From Heloderma charlesbogerti (Eukaryota; Chordata; Lepidosauria; Squamata; Helodermatidae), in the NCBI GenBank assembly GCA_026122225.1, contig JANEZZ010001513.1, positions 806,001 to 870,000 on the forward strand: 64,000 nucleotides of DNA, in the 5' to 3' direction. Each line of letters starts with the position of its first letter. Positions within the stretch are counted from its first letter, which is position 1. Below the pieces are notes generated by a model. The model worked only from the letters and a program-made list of their open reading frames with translations, searched no databases and was not told where the DNA came from. The position numbers and the translations under genes were made by a program. This document shows positions 10,124 through 19,120 of this stretch, piece by piece.

Positions 10124-10462
10124 CAGGGCCGTCATCAAGGGTAGGCATGGTCGGGCATATGCTGAGGGCCCATTCCCTAAATGAGCCCCCCTGGAGTTGG
10201 CCCTCGTCTTTATCATTGCAATCTGCTTTCTTATCTGCCTCTTGCTCTGGCCCAAACAACAGTGGTGGTGAGGAGGAGGAGAAGTAGATGCCACAGCCTA
10301 CTTGTTCACTGGCTCTCTGTCTGTTTAGCAAGCAAGTGGTAGCAATGATGAGAAAAAAGTATCAGGAACAAAAGCAGCTGGTGACAATAGTGATGAGAAG
10401 GTAGATTCTCTAAGGGAGGGCCCTCATTCACAAGGGCCCTCAAAAACCTGGAACCGGCACTG
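10124..10462 (+). mobile_element. hAT-type miniature element (CAGGGCCGTC / CCGGCACTG family)
   Basis: The element starts CAGGGCCGTCATCAAGGGTA and ends CCTGGAACCGGCACTG. Flanks tctgtatg and tctgtttg match at 7 of 8. Related copies lie at 45983-46353 (opposite orientation) and 54660-54876 (5'-truncated). Interior GGTGGTGAGGAGGAGGAG and GCAAGCAAGTGGTAGCAATG are shared by the copies. No transposase is seen. Confidence 0.85.
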
Positions 10463-10470
10463 TCTGTTTG

Positions 10471-11464
10471 CACATGGTAGTTCTGTCAGGGCTCTAGATT
10501 GGGGTGCAGAGATAAAATTTACATCAGCAGTGGACAGACTTCGGGCTTGAGAGATACTTTGGTGGTGGTGGTGGTGGTGGTTACTAGAACCTTCAGGTCT
10601 ACCAACCAGTGCCAGGTGGCTCAGGCTGGCTGAGATACACTAAGAATTAAAGAACAAGGTGCCTCTGTACATATGCTCACCCCAGGAATTTGTGATCAGT
10701 ACCAGAGCCAAGTTCACAAATAATTTCACACAAAAAATGCACTCTTGGAAGACCCCTAAGTCTTCTTTTTCAGCAACTTAATTTGTGGGGGGAGGCATTT
10801 TAGTTGTTACTGTCACTAGACAGATGAGAGTCAGAAACTCCTGTCTATCTACTGCAAATCACCCAGAGATCTACCAGTAGATCTGATCTACTAGGAGCCC
10901 ACCCCTGCTTTACATGGTTTGAATCCAAAGACCTGCATGATTAGTTCAACATGTCCAAGTGTGCTTTGGCCTCCTCCCACCCTCAAAGAACTGCCCCGCC
11001 CCCATGTCACATGGCAAATTCCTTCTGAAACAGAGTGGAGTTTCATTTCAAAAGCAGTTTGTGATATGACATAAGGGTCAGCTCTTCAAAGGAGAAAGGT
11101 CAACAGTTCCACACTCAAGCAAGCCCTTCAGCATACCTAAAGTAGTTATTAATGGGATCCCTGCCACTGTGTTTTAGTGCAATGGTTGCAAAATAAACTT
11201 AGATGTTTCCAATAAACAAGGCCCAGTTCTCTCCAATCAGTTCTCTAAGCCACCTTGTGATATATAAAATAACTGGGACCAAGCAAGCTGAAAACTATGA
11301 GAGTGGCTTGCAAGCTAGCCAGAACCCCAGCAACTGAAGTGAAGGGGGACAAAAACAAACAAAATCTGAGCAACAGTCTTTTTAGTGTAGAATATCCGAC
11401 TTGAGGGTAAAACATCTGGGTCGCTTCTAATTCAGCAGCATTTGCTTTGGACTGTACTAAAGAC
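10471..11464. other. Unassigned DNA with a (GGT)n tract
   Basis: A (GGT)n tract lies at about 10559-10580. The rest has no recognised content. Confidence 0.45.
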
Positions 11465-11468
11465 TATG

Positions 11469-11602
11469 GGGTTGGATCCAGATTTAGCCATGCCTAGAGC
11501 AGACCAATTGAAATCAGTGGAACTTAAGTTAGTCATAACTAATTTAACTCCCATTGATTTCAATAGGTCTACTCCAAGTATGACTAAATCTGGATTGAAC
11601 CC
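11469..11602. mobile_element. Palindromic MITE, GGGTTGGATCCAGATTTAG family
   Basis: Left arm GGGTTGGATCCAGATTTAG and right arm CTAAATCTGGATTGAACCC pair, and pairing continues through AGACC and ATTGAAATCA to a centre near 11535. TATG flanks both sides. A diverged partial relative is at 35790-35895. The superfamily cannot be fixed from one copy. Confidence 0.75.
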
Positions 11603-11732
11603 TATGAGATAGATAAGTTTTTACATGATAATTTCACCGGGATCAGCAGTGGCTGGATTTTCAAGCTACTATAAGCTTTCACTGTAGATAGGTGATATAC
11701 GTCCTTCAGTGTCCAGATGGATGTGTGGAGGT

Positions 11733-11873
11733 GAAGTGGGATCGTTCTCACTGGCCTGACCCCATGCATTCCCCCAAAGCTGTGGACAACCTGCATGCAC
11801 ATTTAAGTGCCGAGCGCAGGTTTTTGTGAACATGTGGAAGTTGGGGTGGGGCCAGTGAGCACAATCCCACTCC
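11733..11873. repeat. Imperfect hairpin repeat
   Basis: AGTGGGATCGTTCTCACTGG on the left pairs with GGCCAGTGAGCACAATCCC on the right across about 140 bp. It is probably a small inverted-repeat element lying just before the L2-like LINE. No target duplication is identified. Confidence 0.5.
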
Positions 11874-11879
11874 CCGCTC

Positions 11880-14135
11880 CATCTATTCATCTTGGCACAG
11901 ACTACCATTGATCCTCCTGGATCTCTCAGGACCTTTTGATACCATTGGTCATAGTGTCTTACTGGAGCGGCTCTGCAAGGTGGGAGTTGGGGGTACTGTG
12001 TTACAGTGCTTCTGCTCCTACCTGCAGGGCCAATTCCAGAGAGGGGTATTGGGGGATTCCTGTTCCACCTGATGGCTATTAAGCTGTGGGGTGCCACAGG
12101 GTTCTATTCTATCCCCATTCTTGTTCAACATCTATATGAAGCCATTGGGTGAGGTCATTAGGAGTTTTGGTGTGGGGTGACACCAGTATGCTGATGATAC
12201 TCAGCTATACTTCTCCTTGTCACTGGAGTCAGCTGGGGAGGGGAAGGTGCTGGACCAGTGCCTGGAGGCTGTAATGGGCTGGATGAGGGCCAGTAAACTG
12301 AAGCTAAATCCTGACAAGACAGAAGCTCTGTGGATTGGTGGTTCCCGAGTCCAGGAATTGGGTAAGTGACCTGTCCTGGATAGGGTTGCACTCCCCCTGA
12401 AGGAGCAAGTGCATAGCTTGGGAGTACTCCTAGATCCATCCCTGTCACTGGACCCCCAGGTGGACTCTGTGGCCTGGAGTAATTGGGGCCAGCTTCGGCT
12501 GATCCACCAGCTACAGCCTTTCCTGGACAGGGATAACGTAGCCACAGTAGTGCATGTGCTACAGTGCTAGTAACTTCCCAATTAGACTACTACAATGCAC
12601 TTTACATGGACTCGGAAGTTGCAGCTAGTGCAAAATACAGCAGCTAGACTGCTAACTGGAACATCTCGTAAAGCAAGTAACACCAGTTTTAAAGGAATTG
12701 CACTGGCTGCCAATACGCTTCCGGTCAGAATTCAAGGTGCTGGTGATGACATTTAAATAGGGATGTCAGAGAATTTCTCCACGAATCTCAGGGAGGCCGA
12801 ATGCCAGCGCATTTGGCCCCCCGACATTGGTGGAGAAATGGTCTGCCCCCCCGCCCCCCCAGGACAGGACTTAGCTTGGGCGAATCCTCCTGGCGGCGGC
12901 GGCTCTGGCGGCGGGGTGGTGGTGGCGGCGGCAGCCAGTCTTCCGACCGGCTGCCACTGCCATTTCCAAGTAAAAAAAAAAAACCACAAACAAACATGAT
13001 AGGCTACGTAAAGATTTACGTAGCCTATCATGGCTAGATTTATAAAAAACACCGTGATAGGCTACGTAAATGTTTACGTAGCCTATCACGGCTGACTTAA
13101 AAAAAAAAAAAAAGCGCGTATGCAAATGGCGGCGCCCATGGGCGCCGCCATTTGCGTTCCTTATTTTGGCACGTGTAGTCTATGTAAACATTTACGTAGA
13201 TTATGGCGAAAATAAGGGGAACGCAAATAGCGTCGCCCTTATTTTCGCTGTAGTCTACGTAAATGTTTACGTAGACTACACGTGCCAAAATAAGGAACGC
13301 AAATGGTGGCACCCATGGGCGCCGCCATTTGCATACACGCTTTTTTTTTTTTTTAAGTCAGCCATGATAGGCTACGTAAACATTTACGTAGCCTATCACG
13401 GCTGACTGCAGGGACGCAAATGGTGGCGGCTATGGCCGCCGCCATTTACGTCCCAGCAGGAGACTTAGTTTTGTGGCCGGAGGGACGGGGCGCCTCCCCC
13501 CCGCCAGAATTTCCACGGGGAGGGACGGGGTGCCTCCCCCCCCGGCCAGAATTTCCACGGGGAGGGACGGGGCGCCTCCCTCCCGCCCAGAATTTCGGGG
13601 GGAGGGACAGAGCGCCTCCCCCCCACCGCGAAGGAAGCATCGGGATCAGGTAAGGGACTTTCATCCATCCCTACATTTAAAGCCCTAAGCAGCTTGGGAC
13701 CTCGATATTTGAGGGAGCTCCTCTCCCTAAATATGCCTGCCCAAGGATTGAGATCTGTTGGAGGGGCCCTCCTCTGCATCCCACCAGTGCAAGACATATG
13801 CTATTGTGGGACTTAGGGGAGGGCCTTCTCTGCTGTAGCACCCCGGTTGTGGAATGCTGTCCCCTGGAGGCCCGATTGGCACAGATGATGGTTTCATTTC
13901 AGTGCCAAGTTAAAACATGACATTTTACCAAAGGCTTTGAGGGCTAACTGAATTCCCTAAAATTGCACACTGTTTTAACTGTTTTATTGTTTTAGATTTT
14001 TAAATTGGTATTAGCGTGTTGAATATGCTTTTAGCTGTTTAAATTATTTATTGTTTTATACTGTTTAAATTGATTTTATCTGTACACCACCCTGAGATCT
14101 TAATGATATAGGGTGGGATGCAAATGTTATAAATA
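11880..14135 (+). mobile_element. L2-like LINE, 3' half, split by a hAT element
   Basis: Reading through stops and frameshifts on the plus strand gives the reverse-transcriptase blocks [39 protein letters not shown] GVPQ region, QYADDTQLYF (about 12187-12216) and MGWMRASKLKLNPDKTEALW. The thumb follows, ending in FRSEFKVLVMTFK, which resumes after the insertion 12758-13673. The 3' end at 14085-14145 carries the typical CACCCTGAGATCTT...ATAAATAAATAAA tail. The YADD motif is preserved but the frame is not. Clade assignment (L2 versus a close CR1-group relative) rests on recalled protein similarity. Confidence 0.8.
12758..13673. mobile_element. GC-rich nested-palindrome hAT miniature element (916 bp)
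   Basis: Ends are TAGGGATGTC and CATCCCTA, with a perfect 8-bp duplication catttaaa at 12750-12757 and 13674-13681. The interior is a large inverted repeat centred near 13225. It contains hairpins on GATAGGCTACGTAAA (12995-13033, 13053-13091, 13367-13405), on GTAGTCTACGTAAATG (13176-13206, 13246-13278), and on CAAATGGCGGCGCCC (13116-13156, 13295-13336, 13414-13452), with A and T tracts at matching distances. Four minisatellite units of the CGGGGAGGGACGGGG type lie at about 13480-13625, and CAGGTAAGGG lies at the right end. It is inserted in the thumb region of the L2-like LINE. It encodes no transposase. Confidence 0.95.
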
Positions 14136-14143
14136 AATAAAGA

Positions 14144-14172
14144 CATACATACATACATACATACATACATAG
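14144..14172 (+). repeat. (CATA)n microsatellite
   Basis: A short (CATA)n run follows directly on the L2-like LINE tail, as often happens when a LINE tail expands. Confidence 0.9.
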
Positions 14173-14247
14173 CATCTCTATAGTCTTCAAATCTTCGTCT
14201 AATCTAAAGCATTGTACAAAATGTTGGTAAATGTAAATGCCACAGGC

Positions 14248-14383
14248 CAGCCTTTCCCAACCTGGTGCCTTCCAGATGTTTTGGACTTCAACTCCCATCA
14301 GCCCCAACCAGCATGGCTAAGAGTCAGGAATGCTGGGAGTTGTCATTCAAAACATCTGGAGGGTGCCAGGTTGGGAAAGGCTG
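14248..14383. mobile_element. Hairpin hAT MITE (CAGCCTTTCCCAACC family), 136 bp
   Basis: The arms CAGCCTTTCCCAACCTGG and CCAGGTTGGGAAAGGCTG pair almost end to end, including TTCCAGATGTTTTG with CAAAACATCTGGAG. A perfect 8-bp duplication, ccacaggc, flanks it (14240-14247 and 14384-14391). Diverged relatives occur at 25809-25944, about 45775-45850 and about 50460-50600. Confidence 0.93.
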
Positions 14384-14391
14384 CCACAGGC

Positions 14392-14684
14392 TGGATCGAG
14401 TTTTATGTCCATGAGTTATCCCATTGAATGTAGCCTCATTACTAACAGCTCGTAAAAACTGAAATGGTCTTGTCTAAGCTGATCTCATATTGACTAGTAT
14501 AAGATGAAATTGGAAGCTAATTTGCTGCTGTATAATGTCAAGAACAATCAGAGTTGTCCAATGACACCACACAAAGAACATTATTCCTCAAATAAAGCAC
14601 TCTGATAAAGAACCATCTTTTATGTAACTAGAAATACAAAGACTGAAGCTTGAATGTCTCTCTCTCTCCCTGTATGATGTATGT

Positions 14685-14725
<41 letters not shown>

Positions 14726-14744
14726 ATGCACGCGGCCTGTATTT
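14392..14744. repeat. Spacer with (GT)n microsatellite
   Basis: A (GT)n tract occupies about 14684-14723. Otherwise nothing is recognised. Confidence 0.7.
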
Positions 14745-14996
14745 CAAAACTAAAATACAGAAAAATAGTCCAAAATGCTCCTGAAAATACAGCTAAAAAA
14801 ATGATTTCTTTCCAAACACTTAACCAAAACCTTCACTGGAGTCTGGGACCACAGACTATACTTCCTGGAAGATGGATTGTTGGCAAGGGATTGGTTGCAC
14901 CTCACAAAGGGTGGAAAGAATGTGTTTGGCCACAGCATGAAGAACTTCATAAGGAGGGCTTTAAACTGAATCCTACGGGGGGAGGGAGACGTAAAG

Positions 14997-15665
14997 TTGG
15001 AGGAAACAATGGACGAAGGCTCATGCACCACAATGGAGAGAACAGCTCTAATAGCACCCAATAATAGTCTTCAGAAATATGTTCAGAAACATATAGTCTT
15101 CAGAAAGCCAGACTATGAAGCACATGGTCTTCGATGTCTGTATACTAATGCCCAGAATATGGGAAACAAACAGAACGAACTTGAACTCTTAATACAGGAG
15201 GGAAATTATGACTTGATAGGTATAACTGAAACTTGGTGGGATGACTCTCATGACTGGAATACAGCAATTGAAGGATTTAACTTGTTCAAAAAGAACAGAA
15301 GGAACAGAAAGGGAGGTGGGGTTGCACTATATGTTAAAAATACTTATCCCTGCACAGAAATACAGGAGGATGAGCTTGGTAGTCCCATCGAGAGCATCTG
15401 GGTTAAAATAAATGGAGCAAAGAATAAAAGGAACCTGGTGGTCAGAATCTACTACCGGCCACCCAACCAAGGAGAAGACAAGGATGAAACTTTTGAAAAG
15501 CAAATTGCCAATGTTTCAAGGAAGCATGATGTAGTAGTAATGGGGGACTTCAATTTCCCCGAGACTTGTTGGGAGACGATTTCTGCAAAATATGACCCCT
15601 CCAAGAAATTCCTGACTTGTGTTGCTGATAACTTCCTCCTTCAGAAAGTGGAGGAAGGAACTTGA
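14997..15665 (+). pseudogene. CR1 endonuclease domain, N-terminal 222 codons
   Basis: Motifs in order are LRCLYTNAQ (residues 45-53, with the catalytic asparagine), GITETWW (75-81, catalytic glutamate), GGGVALYV (106-113), IYYRPP (151-156) and MGDFNFP (182-188, catalytic aspartate and asparagine). The final SDH block is missing because the frame shifts near 15660; it continues in the frame 15619-16005 as LGESDHVILEF. The true CR1 ORF2 start is not identified, and this ATG is only the first in frame. Confidence 0.9.
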
Positions 15666-16005
15666 TTTGATCCTAACCAAAAGAGATAACTTAGTGGATA
15701 AAGTAGCAGTTACGGGAACTCTGGGGGAAAGTGACCATGTTATACTTGAGTTCTTGGTTCTAAAGGAAGCAAAAGCTGAGTGTAGCCAAACACATACCCT
15801 GGATTTTAGGAAAGCCAATTTTAATAAACTCAGAACAATGATCAGTAAGGTCCCATGGCAAGCGACTCTAATGAGAAAAGGAGTCCAAGATAGGGGGGAG
15901 CTTTTAAAAAAGGAAATTCTAAAGGCACAATTACAAACAATTCCAACAAGAAAAAAAGGTGGGAGACAACAGAAGGAGCCAATGTGGCTTCACAAAAAAG
16001 CTTAG
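15619..16005 (+). pseudogene. CR1 endonuclease C-terminus and linker
   Basis: This frame continues the endonuclease: LDLILTKRDNLVDKVAVTG, then GESDHVILEF with the SDH catalytic histidine (residues 38-40). The later KLRTMISKVPW and KEPMWLHKKA are the CR1 linker region. Past the stop near 16005 the linker resumes in another frame as RKAKAENELRLARDAKSNKK and reaches the hAT insertion. Confidence 0.85.
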
Positions 16006-16241
16006 AGATGACCTGAAAACAAAAGGGACACATATAGGAAGTGGAAGGCCAAGCTACAAAGGAAGAGTACAGGCAGGTAGCACAGAATTGCAGGGATGGC
16101 GTCAGGAAGGCTAAAGCTGAGAACGAGCTGAGGTTAGCGAGGGATGCTAAAAGCAACAAAAAGGCTTTCTTCAGATACGTGCATAGTAAAGGACAGAGGA
16201 AAGAAATGATGGTTCGGCTATTAAATAAGGATGGAAAAATG

Positions 16242-17155
16242 CAGGGATGGCGGAGAATTTCTCCACGAATCTTCAGGAGGCCGAATGCCGACACATTCGG
16301 CCCCCCGAAATTGGTGGGGAAATTCTCCGCCGGCCCCCCGCCCCCCCCCGGGCTAGGACTTACCTTCGGCGAATGTTCCTCTCGGGGGCGGGTCCCGGCG
16401 GCGGTTCAGCGGGGGCGGGGGCGGCGGCCAGTCTCCCGACCAGCTGCCGCCGCCGCCATTACAAAAAAAAAAGTACAGTAAAACACACACACACCCGTGA
16501 TAGGCTACGTGATGATTTACGTAGCCTATCACGGCTAGATTTCCAAAGTCAGCCGTGATAGGCTACGTAAATCGTCACGTAGCCTATCACGAGTGACTTT
16601 GGAAAAAAAAAAAAGCGCGTACGCAAATGGCGACGCCCCATCGGCGCCGCCATTTGCGTTCCTTATTTGGACAGGGGTAGTTTACGTAAAGATTTACGTA
16701 GACTACAGCGAAAATAAGGGCACGCTATTTGTGTTGCCCTTATTTTCGCCGTAGTCTACGTAAATCTTTACGTAGACTACCCCTGTCCAAATAAGGAACG
16801 CAAATGTCGGCGCCCATGGGGCGCTGCCATTTGCGTACGTGCTTTTTTTTCCCCCAAAGTCACCTGTGATAGGCTACGTGACGATTTACGTAGCCTATCA
16901 TGGCTGACTTTGGAAATCTAGCCATGATAGGCTACGTAAATCGTCACGTAGCCTATCGCGGGTGTGTGTGTGTGGGGTTGGTACTTTTTTTTTTTGCGGC
17001 CGGGGAGACGGGGCGCTCCTCCCCGGCCTGAATTTCGCCGGCGAGGGATGGGGCACCTCCCCCCCTTGCCTGAACTTCGGGGGGAGAACCGAAGCGCCTC
17101 CCCCCCACCGCGAAACAAGCTGCGGGACAAGGTAAGTCCCTTTTGTCCATCCCTA
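16242..17155. mobile_element. GC-rich nested-palindrome hAT miniature element (914 bp) inside CR1
   Basis: Ends are CAGGGATG and CATCCCTA. A perfect 8-bp duplication, gaaaaatg, lies at 16234-16241 and 17156-17163, and removing element plus one duplicate restores the CR1 frame (KDGKM joined to ITDDKEKAK). The core 16496-16961 is one inverted repeat centred at about 16728. It holds hairpins on GATAGGCTACGT (16496-16534, 16552-16591, 16865-16903, 16922-16961), GTCTACGTAAA (16677-16706, 16750-16780) and GCAAATGGCG / CGCCATTTGC (16620-16660, 16798-16837). GGACTTACC on the left and GGTAAGTCCC on the right face outward. No transposase is present. Confidence 0.96.
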
Positions 17156-17280
17156 GAAAAATGATAACAGATGACAAAGAAAAGGCAAAAGTGCTCAATT
17201 CCTACTTCAGCTCAGTCTTCTCCCAAAAGAGGATCTATTAGCCCCCTGGCAAAGGCAAAGTACAGGCTGAAGGGGCAGGA

Positions 17281-17720
17281 TTGCACCTTGAGATTGATAG
17301 GCATATGGTCAAGGAACCCCTAGTTACTTTGAATGAGTTCAAATCTCTAGGGCCAGATGAACTACATCCTAGAATAATAAAGGAGCTGGCAGAAGAGCTC
17401 TCAGAACCACTGTCTATAACTCTGAGAAATCATGGAGGCTGGGTGAAGTGCCAGATGACTGGAGGAGGGCTAATGTTGTCCCTCTCTTCAAAAAGGGCAA
17501 AAAGGAGGAACCTGGGAACTACAGACCAGTCAGTCTGACATCAATCCCTGGGAAAATTCTGGAGCAGATGATAAAGCAATCAATCTGTAAGCACCTTGAA
17601 AACAATGCAGTGATTACTCGAAGCCAAAATAAATCCTGCCAGACAAATCTGATCTCATCAGGTAACCTCCCTTGTGGACTGTGGGAATGCTGTGGACATA
17701 ATATACCTCGACTTCAGTAA
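17281..17720 (+). pseudogene. CR1 RT N-terminal part in two frames
   Basis: The first frame (17281-17538) has LGPDELHPRIIKELAEEL, and the second (17448-17720) has ANVVPLFKKGKKEEPGNYRP and SLTSIPGKILEQMI, the fingers blocks of CR1 RT. A frameshift near 17440 joins them. Confidence 0.88.
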
Positions 17721-18108
17721 AGCTTTTGGCAAAGTGCCCCATGATATCCTGATGAACAAACTAGCTCAAAGTGGGCTAAATGAAACAACCATTAGGTGGA
17801 TCCACAGTTGGCTACAGAACTGGACTCCAAGAGTGCTTCTCAATGGGACTTTCTCAAACTGGGGAGAGGTAACGAGCGGAATACCGCAGGGCTCAGTCCT
17901 GGGCCCAGTGCTCTTCAACATTTTTATGAATGACTTGGAGGAGGAGGTGCAGGGAATGCTGATCAGATTTGCAGATGACACAAAAATGGGCGGGATAGCT
18001 AATACCCTGGAAGACAGAAACAAAATTCAAAGTGATCTTGATAGGCTGGAGTGCTGGGCTGAAAACAACAGAATCAAATTTAATAGAGATAAATGCCAAG
18101 TTCTTTAA
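17674..18108 (+). pseudogene. CR1 RT palm, 144 codons
   Basis: YLDFSKAFGKVPHD (residues 11-24) holds the first catalytic aspartate, SGIPQGSVLGPVLFNIF (68-84) is the next conserved block, and RFADDTKM (98-105) holds the FADD active site. Catalytic residues are intact over this short stretch. The frame ends just after RDKCQVL, where the usual thumb region is missing, so the copy is dead. Confidence 0.9.
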
Positions 18109-18602
18109 GAACCAGCACACTTTAAGAAGGATGCAGACAAACTGGAGAGGGTTCAGAGGAGGACAACAAAGATGATCTGGGGACTGGGGAAAAAAAGCCT
18201 TATGACGAGAGACTGAAAGAACTGGGCATGTTTGGTCTTGAGAAAAGAAGACTGAGGGGAGATATGATAGCACTCTTCAAGTACTTGAAAGGCTGTCACA
18301 GAGAGGAAGGCCAGCATCTCTACTCGATCATCCCAGAGTGCAGGACACGGAATAATGGGCTCAAGTGACAGGAAGCCAGATTCCGGCTGAACATCAGGAA
18401 AAACTTCTTGGCTGTTAGAGGAATACAACGGAACCAATGACCTAGGGAGGTAGTGGGCTCTCCCACACTGGAGGCATTCAAGATGAGGCTGGACAGCCAT
18501 CTGTCAGGGATGCTCTGACTTAGATTCCTGCATTGAGCAGGGGGTTGGACTCCATGGTCTTATAGGCCCCTTCCAGCCCTACTATTCTATGATTCTATGA
18601 CT

Positions 18603-18961
18603 GCCAGTCTGTTTTCAAGTGCAATTCAAAGTGTTAGTCCTTTCCTGTAAAGCCCTATACAGCTTATGCATGCTCCTGAAGCAACTTGCCCCATGTATTG
18701 AGGCCAGGTGTCTCTGCCATATAAGGTAAGTGAGAGAACTTTCTAGATTTTTGTGCTATGTTTATGGAATTCCCTCCGCAGAGACATTCACCTGCCACCA
18801 TCTTTTTGGCAGTGGGGAAGGATTTTCCCAGGTTTTAAAATGTATTGTTATTTCACATGTTGTAATTTATTATATTTTATTCTGATCTTTTTGTATTTTG
18901 CCTTGTTCTTGCAACCCTCCCTGGAAGGGTAGTATATAAATCTTTAAAATAAATAAATAAA
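18603..18961 (+). mobile_element. L2-like LINE 3' end
   Basis: The stretch opens with a degenerate LPVCFQVQFKVLVL-like thumb block, and ends with CCTGGAAGGGTAGTATATAAA and an AAATAAATAAATAAA tail, as at 14085-14145. It directly abuts the CR1 3' end. No matching L2 5' portion is seen before the CR1, so a simple insertion of CR1 into this copy is not shown. Confidence 0.65.
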
Positions 18962-18980
18962 GGTTGAGCTTTTCAAGTAG

Positions 18981-19120
18981 TGTAAAATCCTTTATGTTTA
19001 GACAGAAAAAGGTTCTACAACTCTTATGCACGGTTAGACAGAAACAAGTCCTAAAACTCCCAGCACCCCCAGCTAGCTGGGTTGTTGGACTTTTTCTGTT
19101 TAAACAAGCATAAGATTGTG
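18981..19120. mobile_element. Palindromic MITE (GCAATCCTATGCATG family), diverged
   Basis: ATGTTTAGACAGAAAAAG on the left and CTTTTTCTGTTTAAAC on the right form the arms, around a CCCAGC...GCTGGG centre. It is a diverged relative of 61989-62195. Confidence 0.65.

Larger units (their letters stand above)
14745..18600 (+). mobile_element. CR1 LINE, inactive, split by a hAT element
   Basis: The order on the plus strand is the C-terminal end of an ORF1-like esterase domain (LLARDWLHLTKGGKNVFGHS near 14875-14935), endonuclease (14997-15800), linker to RT (15800-17280), RT (17281-18108), a C-terminal remnant (18115-18480) and the CR1 3' terminus ATTCTATGATTCTATG (18583-18599). CR1 is the dominant non-LTR family of sauropsids and has no poly-A tail. 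This copy has several frameshifts, a 914-bp hAT insertion at 16242-17155, and an internal deletion after RDKCQVL near 18108, where the next recognised block is FKKDADKLERVQRR. Confidence 0.92.

Noticed and set aside
12995..13452. Regularly spaced palindromes as a CRISPR array
   Set aside because: The genome is vertebrate, units are not direct repeats with unique spacers, and everything lies within one transposon bounded by an 8-bp duplication.
16496..16961. Hairpins as microRNA or structured RNA genes
   Set aside because: The hairpins are DNA palindromes with tiny loops in a transposon core; nothing shows transcription or microRNA-type mismatched stems.
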